This document shows positions 7,921 to 16,667 of a stretch of 64,000 bases of DNA, one piece after another. This DNA comes from Enterocloster lavalensis (GTDB taxonomy: Bacteria > Bacillota > Clostridia > Lachnospirales > Lachnospiraceae). Position 1 is the first letter of the stretch. Every line of letters starts with the position of its first letter. Location of the stretch: positions 32,406-96,405 of the forward strand of contig NZ_CABJCG010000023.1 of NCBI RefSeq assembly GCF_902364025.1, given 5' to 3'. Position numbers and translations under genes: made by a program. Below the pieces are notes generated by a model that saw nothing but the letters and a program-made list of their open reading frames with translations, made no database searches and had not been told where the DNA came from.

Positions 7921-8946
7921 ATGAGGAAAATGCTGCGTTTATTTGCTGCGCTTATGGTAACGGCATCGCTGGCAGGCTGTGCAGGCGGTCAGGCGTCCGA
8001 AACGCCCAAGGCGGCCCCCGCCGGAGCACAGGCGGAAGGAGAGGGCGGGAGCGCTAAAGCGTGGAAGCCGGAAAAAGATATCAATGTGATTGTGGCGTAC
8101 AAGGCGGGAAGCGGAACGGACACGGGTGCGCGGATTCTGTGTTCCATCGCGGAGAAATACGTGGGCCGGACGCTGCTGATTGTCAACAAAGAGGGCGCGG
8201 ACGGGAAGATCGGCTACACGGAGCTGGCTAACGCCAAGCCCGACGGCTATACCATTGGATTTATCAATCTTCCCACCTATGTGTCTCTGGCGCAGGAGCC
8301 GGACAGCGTGTTCAACAAGGATTCCGTAACCCCCATCGTAAACCACCTGTTCGAACCGTCGGTGGTTGTGGTGAAAAAGGATGCGCCCTGGAACACCATT
8401 GAAGAGTTTATCGACTACTGCAAGGCCCATCCGGGCGAGGTGAAATGTTCCACCAACGGCGTGAAGGCTTCCAACCACATCGGAATCCAGCTGCTGGCCA
8501 AGAAGGCGGGATTTGAGGTGAGCGCAATCCCCTACGGCGGCACGGCCGACCAGCTTCTGGCGCTGCGTCAGGGCGAGGTAGAGGTGTCGGTGCCCAAGGC
8601 GGGCGACGTGGCAAGCCTGACCGGAGAGAACGGGGAATTGAAGGTTCTGGCATCCTACACGGAACAGCGCCTTGAGGATTATCCGGATGTCCCCACGCTG
8701 AAGGAGAAGGGATACGATCTGGTATACGGCTCCGCCCGTGCGCTGGTGGCTCCTGCGGGAACGCCTCAGGAAGTGATCGACTTCTATGTAGACGCATTTT
8801 CCAAGACAATGGAGGATCCGGAAAACATCGAGAAGAGCAAAAACGCAGGTCTTTCCCTGAGCCTGATGTCCCCGGAAACGCTGGGCGAATACATTGACGA
8901 GCAGGATGACTTTGTGAAAAACACGCTTCCCACACTGTTCGATTGA
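7921..8946 (+). CDS. tctC: Tripartite tricarboxylate transporter solute-binding lipoprotein (TctC/Bug family)
   Basis: 341 residues from ATG 7921, preceded by GGGAGG; the earlier in-frame ATG at 7882 would add a charged stretch before the signal peptide. The signal sequence ends in the lipobox LAGC, so the mature protein is a lipid-anchored extracellular binding protein. The body matches the Bug/TctC family: INVIVAYKAGSGTDTGARIL, IVNKEGADGKIGYTELANAKPDGYT, and AIPYGGTADQLLALRQGEVEV. It captures a carboxylate-type solute for TctA/TctB. The ligand is not predictable; family members bind citrate, tartrate, terephthalate and others. It is followed by a strong intercistronic hairpin. Confidence 0.93.
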   Translation: MRKMLRLFAALMVTASLAGCAGGQASETPKAAPAGAQAEGEGGSAKAWKPEKDINVIVAYKAGSGTDTGARILCSIAEKYVGRTLLIVNKEGADGKIGYTELANAKPDGYTIGFINLPTYVSLAQEPDSVFNKDSVTPIVNHLFEPSVVVVKKDAPWNTIEEFIDYCKAHPGEVKCSTNGVKASNHIGIQLLAKKAGFEVSAIPYGGTADQLLALRQGEVEVSVPKAGDVASLTGENGELKVLASYTEQRLEDYPDVPTLKEKGYDLVYGSARALVAPAGTPQEVIDFYVDAFSKTMEDPENIEKSKNAGLSLSLMSPETLGEYIDEQDDFVKNTLPTLFD

Positions 8947-8954
8947 TCTGCAAG

Positions 8955-8990
8955 ACGGGCAGGACCTGCAAAGCCGCAGGGCCTGCCCGT
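8955..8990 (+). other. Intercistronic hairpin between tctC and tctB
   Basis: Fifteen-base arms (ACGGGCAGGACCTGC / GCAGGGCCTGCCCGT) with one internal A/G mismatch and a 6-base loop. No T-run follows. Such a structure after a binding-protein gene typically protects the upstream mRNA and lets the binding protein be made in excess over the membrane subunits. Confidence 0.65.
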
Positions 8991-9019
8991 CCCGACCTAA
9001 AGGATTGGAGGATATGAGA

Positions 9020-9469
9020 ATGAAACGCAGCGATATGGGCCTTGTGGCCTGCATTTACGCAGTGATTCTGTTTTTCTTTGTGATGACGTTGAAATTGAAG
9101 CCGGAGGCGCAGATCTATCCCTTGGTTGTAATGGTGCTTCTGTTTCTGCTCAATACGGGATTTCTGGCGCAGCAGATTCTGATCGCCAGGAGGGAGGGCA
9201 GAAAGCCGGTCAACGATCTGGCGCGGCTGTTCGACGGCTTCCAGCCGGTGCAGTTTCTGTCCGTGCTTGTGCTGTCGGTGCTGTATCTGGGCCTCATCGG
9301 CGTATTGGGATTCTACACGGCGACAGCGGTATACCTGGTGGCAACGCTGCTGTGCCTGCGGGTGCGGGCGCTGTATATCCTGATTACGGTGCTGGCGTTC
9401 GCGGGACTGGTTTACTGCGCGTTTACCCTGTTCCTGCATGTGCCGCTGCCCACCGGATTTTTGCGCTGA
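9020..9469 (+). CDS. tctB: Tripartite tricarboxylate transporter small membrane subunit (TctB)
   Basis: 149-residue protein with four hydrophobic segments (about 7-25, 33-52, 80-105, 110-140), the size and layout of TctB. Start chosen at ATG 9020, eight bases after GGAGG (9007-9011); TTG 9005 and ATG 9014 lie on or beside the ribosome site. It sits between tctC and tctA as in canonical operons, and should form the membrane complex with TctA. Confidence 0.88.
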   Translation: MKRSDMGLVACIYAVILFFFVMTLKLKPEAQIYPLVVMVLLFLLNTGFLAQQILIARREGRKPVNDLARLFDGFQPVQFLSVLVLSVLYLGLIGVLGFYTATAVYLVATLLCLRVRALYILITVLAFAGLVYCAFTLFLHVPLPTGFLR

Positions 9470-9485
9470 AAGGGAGGGAATGGAT

Positions 9486-10979
9486 ATGAATGAGATTTTA
9501 GCTGGTTTTATGAACGCGCTGCAGCCCCTGAATCTGGCGGCAATGGCGGTGAGCGTGGCCATCGGTATTATGATCGGCGCGCTGCCGGGGCTGTCGGCTG
9601 CCATGGGCGTCGCGCTGTTGATTCCGATTACATTCGGCATGCCGGCCTCGACCGGGCTGATCGTGCTGGCCGGGGTGTACTGCGGGGCCATATTCGGCGG
9701 CTCGATCTCGGCGATTCTGATCCACACGCCGGGAACTCCGGCTTCCGCCGCCACGGCCATTGACGGTTATCAGCTCACGCTGAAGGGGAAAGCGGGGAAA
9801 GCGCTGGGAACGGCCATTATCTCCTCGTTTTTCGGCGGGCTGCTGAGCTGCATTTCCCTGTATTTCTTCGCACCTGCGCTGGCAAAACTGGCGATGGCCT
9901 TCGGCAGTCCGGAATATTTCTGGCTGTCCATCTTTGGCCTGACGATTATTGCGGGCGTCAGCACGGACTCTCTGCTGAAAGGTCTGATTTCAGGGGCGCT
10001 GGGCCTGCTGCTCTCCACGGTTGGAATGGACCCGATGAACGGCGTGTTCCGCTTCACCTTCGGCCAGGCCGCCCTGTATGAGGGGCTGCCCTTCACCGCC
10101 ACCCTGATCGGCCTGTTCTCCATGTCCCAGGTGCTGGTGCTGGCGGAAAAGAAGATCCGCAAGGCCGGAGAACTGGTGAAGTTCGACGACCGCGTGCTGT
10201 TAAACGGCAAGGAGATGAAGCAGATCGCCCCCACCATCGTGCGGTCCTGGATCATTGGCAACCTGATCGGCATCCTGCCCGGCGCGGGCGCCTCCATCGC
10301 CTCCTTTATGGGGTACAATGAGGCGCGCAGGGCATCCAAACACAAGGAGGAGTTCGGCCACGGGTCCATTGAAGGAATCGCAGGCTCTGAGGCAGCCAAC
10401 AATGCGGTGACCGGCGGTTCTCTGATCCCGACGCTGACTCTGGGCATACCGGGCGAGAGCGTGACCGCAGTGCTGATGGGCGGGCTTCTGATTCAGGGCA
10501 TGCAGCCGGGTCCGGATCTGTTCAACAAATTCTCCGGCGTTACCTACACGTTTTTCGCCGGATTCGTGCTGGTCCAGTTTTTTATGCTGGTGATCGGCCT
10601 GCTGGGCGCAAAAGGATTTGCGAAAATATCCAGGGTGTCCGATGCCATTCTGATTCCGGTGGTATTCTCGTTGAGCGTGGTGGGGTCCTACGCGATCCGC
10701 AACAGCATGGTCGACGTGGGGGTTATGTTCGCCTTCGGCGTGCTGGGTTATCTGATCAAGAAATTTGACTTAAATCCCGCGGCGATTGTGCTGGCCCTGA
10801 TTCTGGGGCCCATCGGCGAGAAGGGCCTGCGCCGGGCGCTGCTGCTCAGCGGAGGGAATCCCGCGATCCTGCTCTCCACCCCCATCTGTTGGGGACTGTT
10901 GTTCCTCTGTATATTTGGTATCTTTTCACCGGTTATTATGAAGAAAATGGAACGGGCAATGGAAGCCAAGTCCGAATAA
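9486..10979 (+). CDS. tctA: Tripartite tricarboxylate transporter large membrane subunit (TctA)
   Basis: 497-residue multi-spanning permease. Family motifs include IGALPGLSAAMGVALLIPIT near residue 30, GGSISAILIHTPGTPASAAT near 72, and the second-half repeat GILPGAGASIASFMGYNEA / LTLGIPGESVTAVLMGGL. These two GxPG-type loops are hallmarks of the internal duplication in TctA. Start ATG 9486 is eight bases after GGGAGG; ATG 9480 is only two bases from it. Uptake is driven by an ion gradient, not ATP. Last gene of the tct operon. Confidence 0.95.
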   Translation: MNEILAGFMNALQPLNLAAMAVSVAIGIMIGALPGLSAAMGVALLIPITFGMPASTGLIVLAGVYCGAIFGGSISAILIHTPGTPASAATAIDGYQLTLKGKAGKALGTAIISSFFGGLLSCISLYFFAPALAKLAMAFGSPEYFWLSIFGLTIIAGVSTDSLLKGLISGALGLLLSTVGMDPMNGVFRFTFGQAALYEGLPFTATLIGLFSMSQVLVLAEKKIRKAGELVKFDDRVLLNGKEMKQIAPTIVRSWIIGNLIGILPGAGASIASFMGYNEARRASKHKEEFGHGSIEGIAGSEAANNAVTGGSLIPTLTLGIPGESVTAVLMGGLLIQGMQPGPDLFNKFSGVTYTFFAGFVLVQFFMLVIGLLGAKGFAKISRVSDAILIPVVFSLSVVGSYAIRNSMVDVGVMFAFGVLGYLIKKFDLNPAAIVLALILGPIGEKGLRRALLLSGGNPAILLSTPICWGLLFLCIFGIFSPVIMKKMERAMEAKSE

Positions 10980-10986
10980 ATCCCAC

Positions 10987-11022
10987 AGCCGCAGGCGCGG
11001 TATAAGCGCCCGCGGCTTTTTT
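10987..11022 (+). terminator. Intrinsic terminator after tctA
   Basis: Twelve-base arms (AGCCGCAGGCGC / GCGCCCGCGGCT, one mismatch) and TTTTTT. It separates the transporter operon from the glycan genes. Confidence 0.88.
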
Positions 11023-11051
11023 AACGTTCGCCCGGCGGCGCGATAATTGGA

Positions 11052-11080
11052 TTTACATTTTTCCGCGGACATAGTACAAT
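11052..11080 (+). promoter_or_regulatory. Promoter of the ATP-grasp/glycosyltransferase transcript (twin of the one at 3628)
   Basis: TTTACA (11052-11057), 17-base spacer, TACAAT (11075-11080). The sequence from about 11050 to 11095 nearly repeats 3626-3672. The GTG start of the ATP-grasp gene lies 29 bases after the -10 box. Confidence 0.72.
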
Positions 11081-11108
11081 GGTGAGAGCGAATTTGTGAG
11101 GTGACAAA

Positions 11109-12083
11109 GTGAAAACAGTATTGATAACGGCGATTGGTTCCTTTTCAGCGGATATCGTCATAAAGAAGTGCCGGGAAAACGGTATGCGGGTGATTGGCTG
11201 CGATATTTATCCCCGGGAATGGGTGGTGGACGCGGGCAATGTGGACGCGTTCTACCAGGTGCCCCGCGCCACCGAGGCGGAGGCTTACCCGGAGGCTCTT
11301 TTGGAGATCTGCTCCCGCGAGAAGGTGGATGGGATTCTGCCTCTGATCGATGTGGAGGTCGACGTGCTCTGCCGGCTGCGCGGGGAATTTGCGGGCAGGG
11401 GAATCACGCTGTGCATTTCAGAGGACGCCTGCATCGGGCTTTGCCGGGATAAAATGAAGCTGTTCCGCCGTCTGGAGGAGGAGCGGCCGGGCACGGTGAT
11501 CCCCACCCAAACGCTCTCTGGGGTAAAACCGGAAGCCCTCTCCTACCCGGTGGTCTGCAAGCCCTATAACGGCCGGAGCAGCCAGGGGCTGACCTTCATC
11601 GGCTCGCTTCGGGAGATGGAGCGCTTTTTGGTGGGAAGGGACGTATCGGATTACATTGTGCAGCCCCTGGTAACGGGGGACGTTATAACGGTGGACGTGG
11701 TGCGAAACGCAGCGGACGGAGCCTGGGCGGCCGTGTGCCGCCGGGAGCTTCTGCGCACGCTAAACGGCGCGGGCACGTCGGTGCGGGTGTTCCGGAACCC
11801 GGAGCTGGAAGGGCTGTGCGGGCGCATCGCGGGCTGGCTGGGCGTGAACGGCTGTGTGAACATGGAGTTTATCGAGGACGGACAGGGGCAATACCACATG
11901 CTGGAGTGCAATCCCCGTTTTTCGGGCGGGGTGGAATTTTCCTGCATGGCCGGGTACGACTGCGTGACGGAACACCTGCACTGCTTTGAGGGAAAACCGG
12001 TTAATACCCGGGCGGAGATAACAGAGATGTATATTGCCAGAAAATTTGAGGAATATATTACCGGGACCGGCGGGGCGCGGTGA
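11109..12083 (+). CDS. ATP-grasp domain protein (carbamoyl-phosphate synthase-like)
   Basis: 324 residues. The N-terminal Rossmann-like part begins KTVLITAIGSFSADIVIKKC; ATP-grasp elements follow: VVCKPYNGRSSQGLTFIG (about 140-160), then FIEDGQGQYHMLECNPRFSG (about 258-277) with the metal-binding Glu and Asn. Enzymes of this type form an amide or peptide-like bond using ATP and often occur in surface-glycan clusters, where they may add an amino acid to a sugar; the substrate here is unknown. GTG start at 11109 follows GAGGTGA. The downstream glycosyltransferase starts 13 bases after the stop. Confidence 0.82.
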   Translation: MKTVLITAIGSFSADIVIKKCRENGMRVIGCDIYPREWVVDAGNVDAFYQVPRATEAEAYPEALLEICSREKVDGILPLIDVEVDVLCRLRGEFAGRGITLCISEDACIGLCRDKMKLFRRLEEERPGTVIPTQTLSGVKPEALSYPVVCKPYNGRSSQGLTFIGSLREMERFLVGRDVSDYIVQPLVTGDVITVDVVRNAADGAWAAVCRRELLRTLNGAGTSVRVFRNPELEGLCGRIAGWLGVNGCVNMEFIEDGQGQYHMLECNPRFSGGVEFSCMAGYDCVTEHLHCFEGKPVNTRAEITEMYIARKFEEYITGTGGAR

Positions 12084-12096
12084 GAGAGGGAGAACG

Positions 12097-13068
12097 ATGG
12101 AAGCTGAGACAGTGATGGCGAGCATCAACTGCGTTACATTTAACCATGTGAATTATATCAGAAAGGCGCTGGACAGTTTTCTGATGCAGAAGACGGATTT
12201 CGCCTTTGAGATTCTGGTGCACGACGACGCCTCCACGGACGGGACCAGCGAGATCATAAGAGAGTACGAGGCAAGGTATCCCGGCCAGGTGCGGCCGCTG
12301 ATTCAGAAGGAAAACCAGTATTCCCAGGGTATTGACAACATCAGCGGAGCGTTCAATTTTCCCAGGGCCAGGGGAAAGTATATTTTCATGTGCGACGGGG
12401 ACGACTATTTCCTCTCCCCGGACAAGCTGCAGCGCCAGGTGGATTACATGGAGGCTCACCCGGACTGTACGCTGTGTATCCACAGCGCCCGGATCGACCT
12501 GGTGGGAAAGGCGCTGACTGAGGGCCAGATGCGGCCCTACCGGAAGAGCCGGGTGATCCCCCCGGAGGAGATCATCGACAAGTCCTCCGGCTACGCCATG
12601 TCCTCCATGGCTTTTCCGGCCCGGCTGGTGAAAGAACTGCCCGACTATTACGTGGACTGCCCGGTGGGCGACACGCCCCTGCAGCTTTTGGCCGCGGCCA
12701 ATGGATACGGCTATTATATGGATGAGTCCATGAGCGCGTACCGCGTGGGGGTCGCCGGTTCCTGGACCGTGGAGGGCAAGAGCGGCGACTATGAGGGGAA
12801 GCAGAGCGCGTATTACCGGCGGATGAAGCGGACCTACGAACAGTTCGACCGGGCCACCGGCGGGCGGTTTCATCAGGCGTCTGAGAGCGCAGCCCTTCGG
12901 ACCTACTACCACACCATGGTGAATACGAAGAAGTTCGACGAGATATATAACCCGGCCTACCGCCGGTACTACAGGGAGCTTACGCCCAGGACCCGCTTCT
13001 TTCTGCGGTTTGAGCGTTCCATGCCCGGGGCATATAAAATGGCGAGGAAAGCATTCACTGGAAGATAA
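12097..13068 (+). CDS. Family 2 glycosyltransferase
   Basis: 323 residues, start ATG 12097 after GAGGGAGA; the longer frame reaches back into the previous gene. GT-A fold marks: MASINCVTFNHVNYIRKALD at the N-terminus, HDDASTDGTSE near 42, and the metal-binding FMCDGDDYF near 100. No membrane span is evident, so it is a cytoplasmic enzyme acting at the membrane surface. It belongs to the ATP-grasp transcript and ends within a bidirectional-looking terminator hairpin. Confidence 0.87.
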   Translation: MEAETVMASINCVTFNHVNYIRKALDSFLMQKTDFAFEILVHDDASTDGTSEIIREYEARYPGQVRPLIQKENQYSQGIDNISGAFNFPRARGKYIFMCDGDDYFLSPDKLQRQVDYMEAHPDCTLCIHSARIDLVGKALTEGQMRPYRKSRVIPPEEIIDKSSGYAMSSMAFPARLVKELPDYYVDCPVGDTPLQLLAAANGYGYYMDESMSAYRVGVAGSWTVEGKSGDYEGKQSAYYRRMKRTYEQFDRATGGRFHQASESAALRTYYHTMVNTKKFDEIYNPAYRRYYRELTPRTRFFLRFERSMPGAYKMARKAFTGR

Positions 13069-13096
13069 TTCCAGTGGCTGCTTCCTCGCCGTTTTT
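13041..13096 (+). terminator. Terminator overlapping the glycosyltransferase stop codon
   Basis: Long stem: GGCGAGGAA pairs with TTCCTCGCC and, inside it, CACTGGAA pairs with TTCCAGTG; GTTTTT follows. The hairpin includes the last codons and the stop of the GT gene and lies just before the convergent L,D-transpeptidase gene. Confidence 0.85.
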
Positions 13097-13107
13097 ACGG
13101 TTTGGAT

Positions 13108-14583
13108 TTACTGTTGTGCAAAGAGCGGGTCCGTGGGATCCCAGGTCTGATCCGCGGGAATTGTCTGCTCGATGGCGGGCCGGTCATAGGGGCCGGGCTT
13201 TTCCGAGTTGTAGATATTCACAGTGGTGCCGATGCCGCAGTGGTCATACACCCACTTGGCTTCCCCGGAGACCAGACGGACGCAGCCGGCAGACTCGGCG
13301 ATGCCCAGGTAGTTGTAGGTCATGGGGTCCAGCGTCATGGGATCCGGGCTGCTGTAAAGGATCGAATGGATCAGGAAGCCCTTGTAGATCCGGGTTGCAT
13401 ACTGGGTGAAGATCCCGTGGTTCATATCGCGCCAGCGGTACTTGGCCGGCGTCTGGAAGGTTCCAAGGGGGGTATCCGGGCCGGTGGAGGTCAGGAACGT
13501 CTTGACCGGGATAATGAAGCCGTTAGCGCCGTCCTGGGCGAAAATGGTCATGCAGTTCATCTGCTTGTTGATGCTGATGAGGAACGGGCCGTTGTTGCCC
13601 ACGATGGGCTCTAAGTCGGTCAGCAGCTTTCCGGTCTCGTCAAAGTAATACTTGAAGCCGTCGATGTACTGCCAGCCGGTCACAGGGGCGTTGTCCACAA
13701 AGTAGTAGCGGTCCTTGTCGTTCCATCCCCATCCGGTGAAGGGAACGCCGGTGCCGTTGGTGTAGGAAACCACACCGTCCACGATCTGAACGCCGTCCGG
13801 GAACGCCGCCTCCACTGCGTTTTCCATATTGTAGGAAGCGCCCTCCACGTCCTTGCCCCAGAGGGAAACGCGGAAGCCCTTTAATACCTTTCCGGTGCCC
13901 ATGGTGCCCGCTGTTCCGCTGTTGCGCGCCCAGCCCAGCTCCGTGCCGTCGTTTAAGGTGGTGCAGTAGTAGATGTCAAACTTGTTGCGGGCAAAACCGT
14001 TGAAGCGCAGCTGAATGGCTTCCACCAGCGCGCCGTCGTCCCATACGGTGGTGTGGCCGCCGTTCATGGCCCAATCGCTCCAGCCGTGGGCTCCGGTGTA
14101 AGTCCGGTACAGGACGTCGCCCACGATATTGTTGAGGTAAATGGACACGGAGCGGAAGCCTTCGTCCGCTGTCACCGGTGTGTCGCCAACCACCGGATCG
14201 GTCCAGGTGGTGTCGGGTCTTAAGACCTGAATCTGGACATAGGGAGTGTTCGCAATCACCGCCTGTCTGGCAGCCTCCTCCTCGGCGAATCTGGCGGCCG
14301 CCTCGGCTTCCGCATCGCCCTGGGCCGTGTCGTCGGCCGCCTGCTGGGCGTTGGCCGCATCTTCCGGAGTGGTAACGCCGGCGTCCGGCGCGGTAGTTCC
14401 GGCGTTGGGGTCGGCCTGGTTCTCCGCCGGTGTATCCGTGGGCGCAGACTCGCTCTCCGCCGCTGTGGTAAAGCCTGGTCCGTAGTTCGAATCATCCTGG
14501 ACAGCCCATGCGGGACTTGCCTGACCGATGATCAGAAGGCCGGATAAAAAAGCGGCGGCAGCCCGCTTAGCTAATTTATTCAT
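13108..14583 (-). CDS. Secreted L,D-transpeptidase with hydrophobic-W and cell-wall-binding repeats
   Basis: 491 residues. A signal peptide (MNKLAKRAAAAFLSGLLIIG, cleavage after AWA) is followed by an Ala/Glu/Thr-rich linker (about 30-105), a region with ChW-type pattern (GWSDWAMNGG near 165 and EAIQLRFNG), a choline-binding-like repeat (GWQYIDGFKYYFDETGKLL near 298-316), and a C-terminal YkuD domain. The catalytic motif is HSILY...SAGCVRL with Cys434. It crosslinks peptidoglycan or attaches proteins at mDAP/Lys residues outside the cell. It has its own promoter region, opposes the glycan genes and probably modifies the wall to which the glycan is attached. Confidence 0.9.
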   Translation of the reverse strand: MNKLAKRAAAAFLSGLLIIGQASPAWAVQDDSNYGPGFTTAAESESAPTDTPAENQADPNAGTTAPDAGVTTPEDAANAQQAADDTAQGDAEAEAAARFAEEEAARQAVIANTPYVQIQVLRPDTTWTDPVVGDTPVTADEGFRSVSIYLNNIVGDVLYRTYTGAHGWSDWAMNGGHTTVWDDGALVEAIQLRFNGFARNKFDIYYCTTLNDGTELGWARNSGTAGTMGTGKVLKGFRVSLWGKDVEGASYNMENAVEAAFPDGVQIVDGVVSYTNGTGVPFTGWGWNDKDRYYFVDNAPVTGWQYIDGFKYYFDETGKLLTDLEPIVGNNGPFLISINKQMNCMTIFAQDGANGFIIPVKTFLTSTGPDTPLGTFQTPAKYRWRDMNHGIFTQYATRIYKGFLIHSILYSSPDPMTLDPMTYNYLGIAESAGCVRLVSGEAKWVYDHCGIGTTVNIYNSEKPGPYDRPAIEQTIPADQTWDPTDPLFAQQ

Positions 14584-14663
14584 TCGTGAATCCTCCTAAT
14601 TTTTGATAGAATTTCCGTACATGTCCTAATTTAACATATCTGTTATGAAAATTCTATATGTGA

Positions 14664-14692
14664 TTTACTTTTTATTGGGATTATTGTAAAAT
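14664..14692 (+). promoter_or_regulatory. Promoter for the GT8-GT2-aminotransferase-flippase run
   Basis: TTTACT (14664-14669), 17-base spacer, TAAAAT (14687-14692) in an AT-rich divergent spacer of 139 bases. The GT8 ATG lies 31 bases after the -10 box. Confidence 0.5.
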
Positions 14693-14722
14693 TGTAAATA
14701 AAATGACCACGGAATGTAAGAA

Positions 14723-15733
14723 ATGGGTGCCATAATGAAATGGAATAAAGAGACAGTCAATATCATATACGCCTCCAACGACGGGTACGCGGGACATCTG
14801 GCCGCCTCCCTGGTTTCCCTGCTGGAGAACAACCGGCAGATTCCCCATATGCACGTCTATGTGCTCTCGGTGAACATGTGCGGCCTTTACAAGGAACGCC
14901 TGCGCCGGATCGCGGAGGGATACGGCCGTGGGTTTACGGCCGTGGAGCTGGGGGATCTGAAGCAGCGCTTTACCTATGACATCGACACCAGGGGCTTTGA
15001 CATCAGCGCCATGGGGCGTCTGTTTGCGGCCGAGGTGCTGCCGGAAACGGTGGAGAGGGCCCTTTATCTGGACTGCGACACCATCGTTTGCGGCAGCATT
15101 TTGCCGTTGTACGAGTGGGATCTGGGGGAATGCCTGGTGGGGATGGTGATGGAGCCCACGGTTTACGGGGAGATGAAGGAAGCGCTGGGGATGGGCCGGG
15201 ACGACGCCTACTACAATTCCGGCGTGCTGCTCATGGCCCTGGGGCGCTGGCGCAGGGAGCGCGTGTTAACCCGGCTGCTGGATTTTTACGGAGCCCACGC
15301 GGGACGCCTTTTTGCCTGCGACCAGGACACCATCAACGGCGCCCTGCGGGGACAGATCCGCACCCTGCCGCCCAAATACAACTTTTTTACCAATTACCGG
15401 TATTTCCGTTACGATACGCTCTATGGCCTGTGCCGCGCCTACGAGGAGGTGGGGCGGGAGGCTTTTGCCGAGGCAAAGCGTTACCCGGTGGTGCTCCATT
15501 ACCTGGGGGACGAGCGGCCGTGGATCGCGGGGAACCGCAATCATTACCGGAAGCTGTATGAGACGTATCTGGACCGGACACCCTGGAAGGGGACGCCCAA
15601 GCAGACCGGCAAGGAGTTTTACATGTTCCTGTGGTGGGGGCTCAACAAGGCGACGCTCCTTTGTCCGGGGCTGCGGCTGTGGATCAGCCGCCGGTTCGGC
15701 ATGAAGGTGATCGACGCCCGGAAGAAATCATAA
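14723..15733 (+). CDS. Family 8 glycosyltransferase (LgtC-like)
   Basis: 336 residues. GT8 features: NIIYASNDGYAGHLAASLVS at the N-terminus, the DxD motif in LYLDCDTIVCGS near 115, YYNSGVLLMALGRW near 158, and FACDQDTINGAL near 198. These enzymes transfer galactose or glucose from a UDP-sugar with retention. The start at 14723 has only a weak ribosome site; ATG 14735 (MKWNKETVN) is an alternative. First gene of a run of closely spaced glycan genes ending at 23048. Confidence 0.9.
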   Translation: MGAIMKWNKETVNIIYASNDGYAGHLAASLVSLLENNRQIPHMHVYVLSVNMCGLYKERLRRIAEGYGRGFTAVELGDLKQRFTYDIDTRGFDISAMGRLFAAEVLPETVERALYLDCDTIVCGSILPLYEWDLGECLVGMVMEPTVYGEMKEALGMGRDDAYYNSGVLLMALGRWRRERVLTRLLDFYGAHAGRLFACDQDTINGALRGQIRTLPPKYNFFTNYRYFRYDTLYGLCRAYEEVGREAFAEAKRYPVVLHYLGDERPWIAGNRNHYRKLYETYLDRTPWKGTPKQTGKEFYMFLWWGLNKATLLCPGLRLWISRRFGMKVIDARKKS

Positions 15734-15744
15734 GGACTGGAAGA

Positions 15745-16644
15745 ATGGACAAGATCAGCTGTATTGTGCTCAATTACAACGATGCCCGCACCACCTGTGG
15801 ACTGGTGGAGGAGCTTTTGGGGATAAACTGCCTGGATTCGGTGGTGGTGGTGGATAACTGCTCCACGGACGATTCCTGGGTTCAGCTTTCCGGGCTTGCG
15901 CGCCCGGACGGCCGCGTGAGCCTGATCCGGGCGGAGCAGAACGGCGGCTACGGCTGGGGCAATCAGATTGGGGTGGACTGGGCGGTGGACCGCCTGGGCG
16001 CGGATTACGTGATCGTGGCCAACCCGGATATCCATGTGTCGGAGGAGTGCATTCTGCGGGTGAAGGAAGCCCTGGACCGGACGGAGCGCTGCGCGCTGGC
16101 CTCGGCCCTGGTGGAGAGCCCGGAGGGGAGGCCGCTGTTCAGTTATTGGATGCTGCTGCCTCTGTGGAAGGATCTGCTGGACACGGGGCTTGTGACCCGG
16201 CGGCTGTTTGCGCGCTGGCTGAATGTGCCGCGGGAACGGCTGAAGCAGGGGGGGCTGTCCGGCTGCCGCCTGGTGGATGCGGTTCCGGGGTCTTTTTTTA
16301 TGCTGCGCCCGGACCGTTTCCCGGAGGGGGAAATTCACAAAGTATTTGACAAAAGGATCTTTTTATATTATGAAGAGAAGGTGCTGGGACAGAAGTTAAA
16401 GGCCATGGGCCTGACCGCCGTCCTGGCTCTGGACTGCTCCTACGTCCATGCCCACTCGGTGAGCATCGACAAGAGCGTGAAAAACATCGGGGACAAGCAG
16501 CGGCTGCTGCACGAGAGCAAGCTGTATTATTACCGGGAGTACCTCCACGCCGGGCCGGTGAAAACGGCCGCCGCCAGAGTTTTTCTGGGGCTGGTGCTGG
16601 CGGAGGTGCGGTTTCTCACCGGGGTGTGCGGCATGCGCTGGTAG
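15745..16644 (+). CDS. Family 2 glycosyltransferase (rhamnosyltransferase-like)
   Basis: 299 residues from ATG 15745, which follows AAGGACTGGAAGA, 11 bases after the GT8 stop. Motifs: CIVLNYNDARTTCGLVEELL, VVDNCSTDDSW near 36, and the metal-site region VIVANPDIHVSEE near 90; later YYEEKVLGQKLKAMG. It is similar in plan to dTDP-rhamnosyl transferases, although the donor sugar cannot be fixed from sequence. Confidence 0.85.
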   Translation: MDKISCIVLNYNDARTTCGLVEELLGINCLDSVVVVDNCSTDDSWVQLSGLARPDGRVSLIRAEQNGGYGWGNQIGVDWAVDRLGADYVIVANPDIHVSEECILRVKEALDRTERCALASALVESPEGRPLFSYWMLLPLWKDLLDTGLVTRRLFARWLNVPRERLKQGGLSGCRLVDAVPGSFFMLRPDRFPEGEIHKVFDKRIFLYYEEKVLGQKLKAMGLTAVLALDCSYVHAHSVSIDKSVKNIGDKQRLLHESKLYYYREYLHAGPVKTAAARVFLGLVLAEVRFLTGVCGMRW

Positions 16645-16667
16645 CGCGTGCACGGAAAGGAACGATT

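Noticed and set aside
7939..9760. Long minus-strand frames opposite tctC/tctB
   Set aside because: They oppose clear family members with lipobox and TTT motifs, and they lack ribosome sites and domain motifs.
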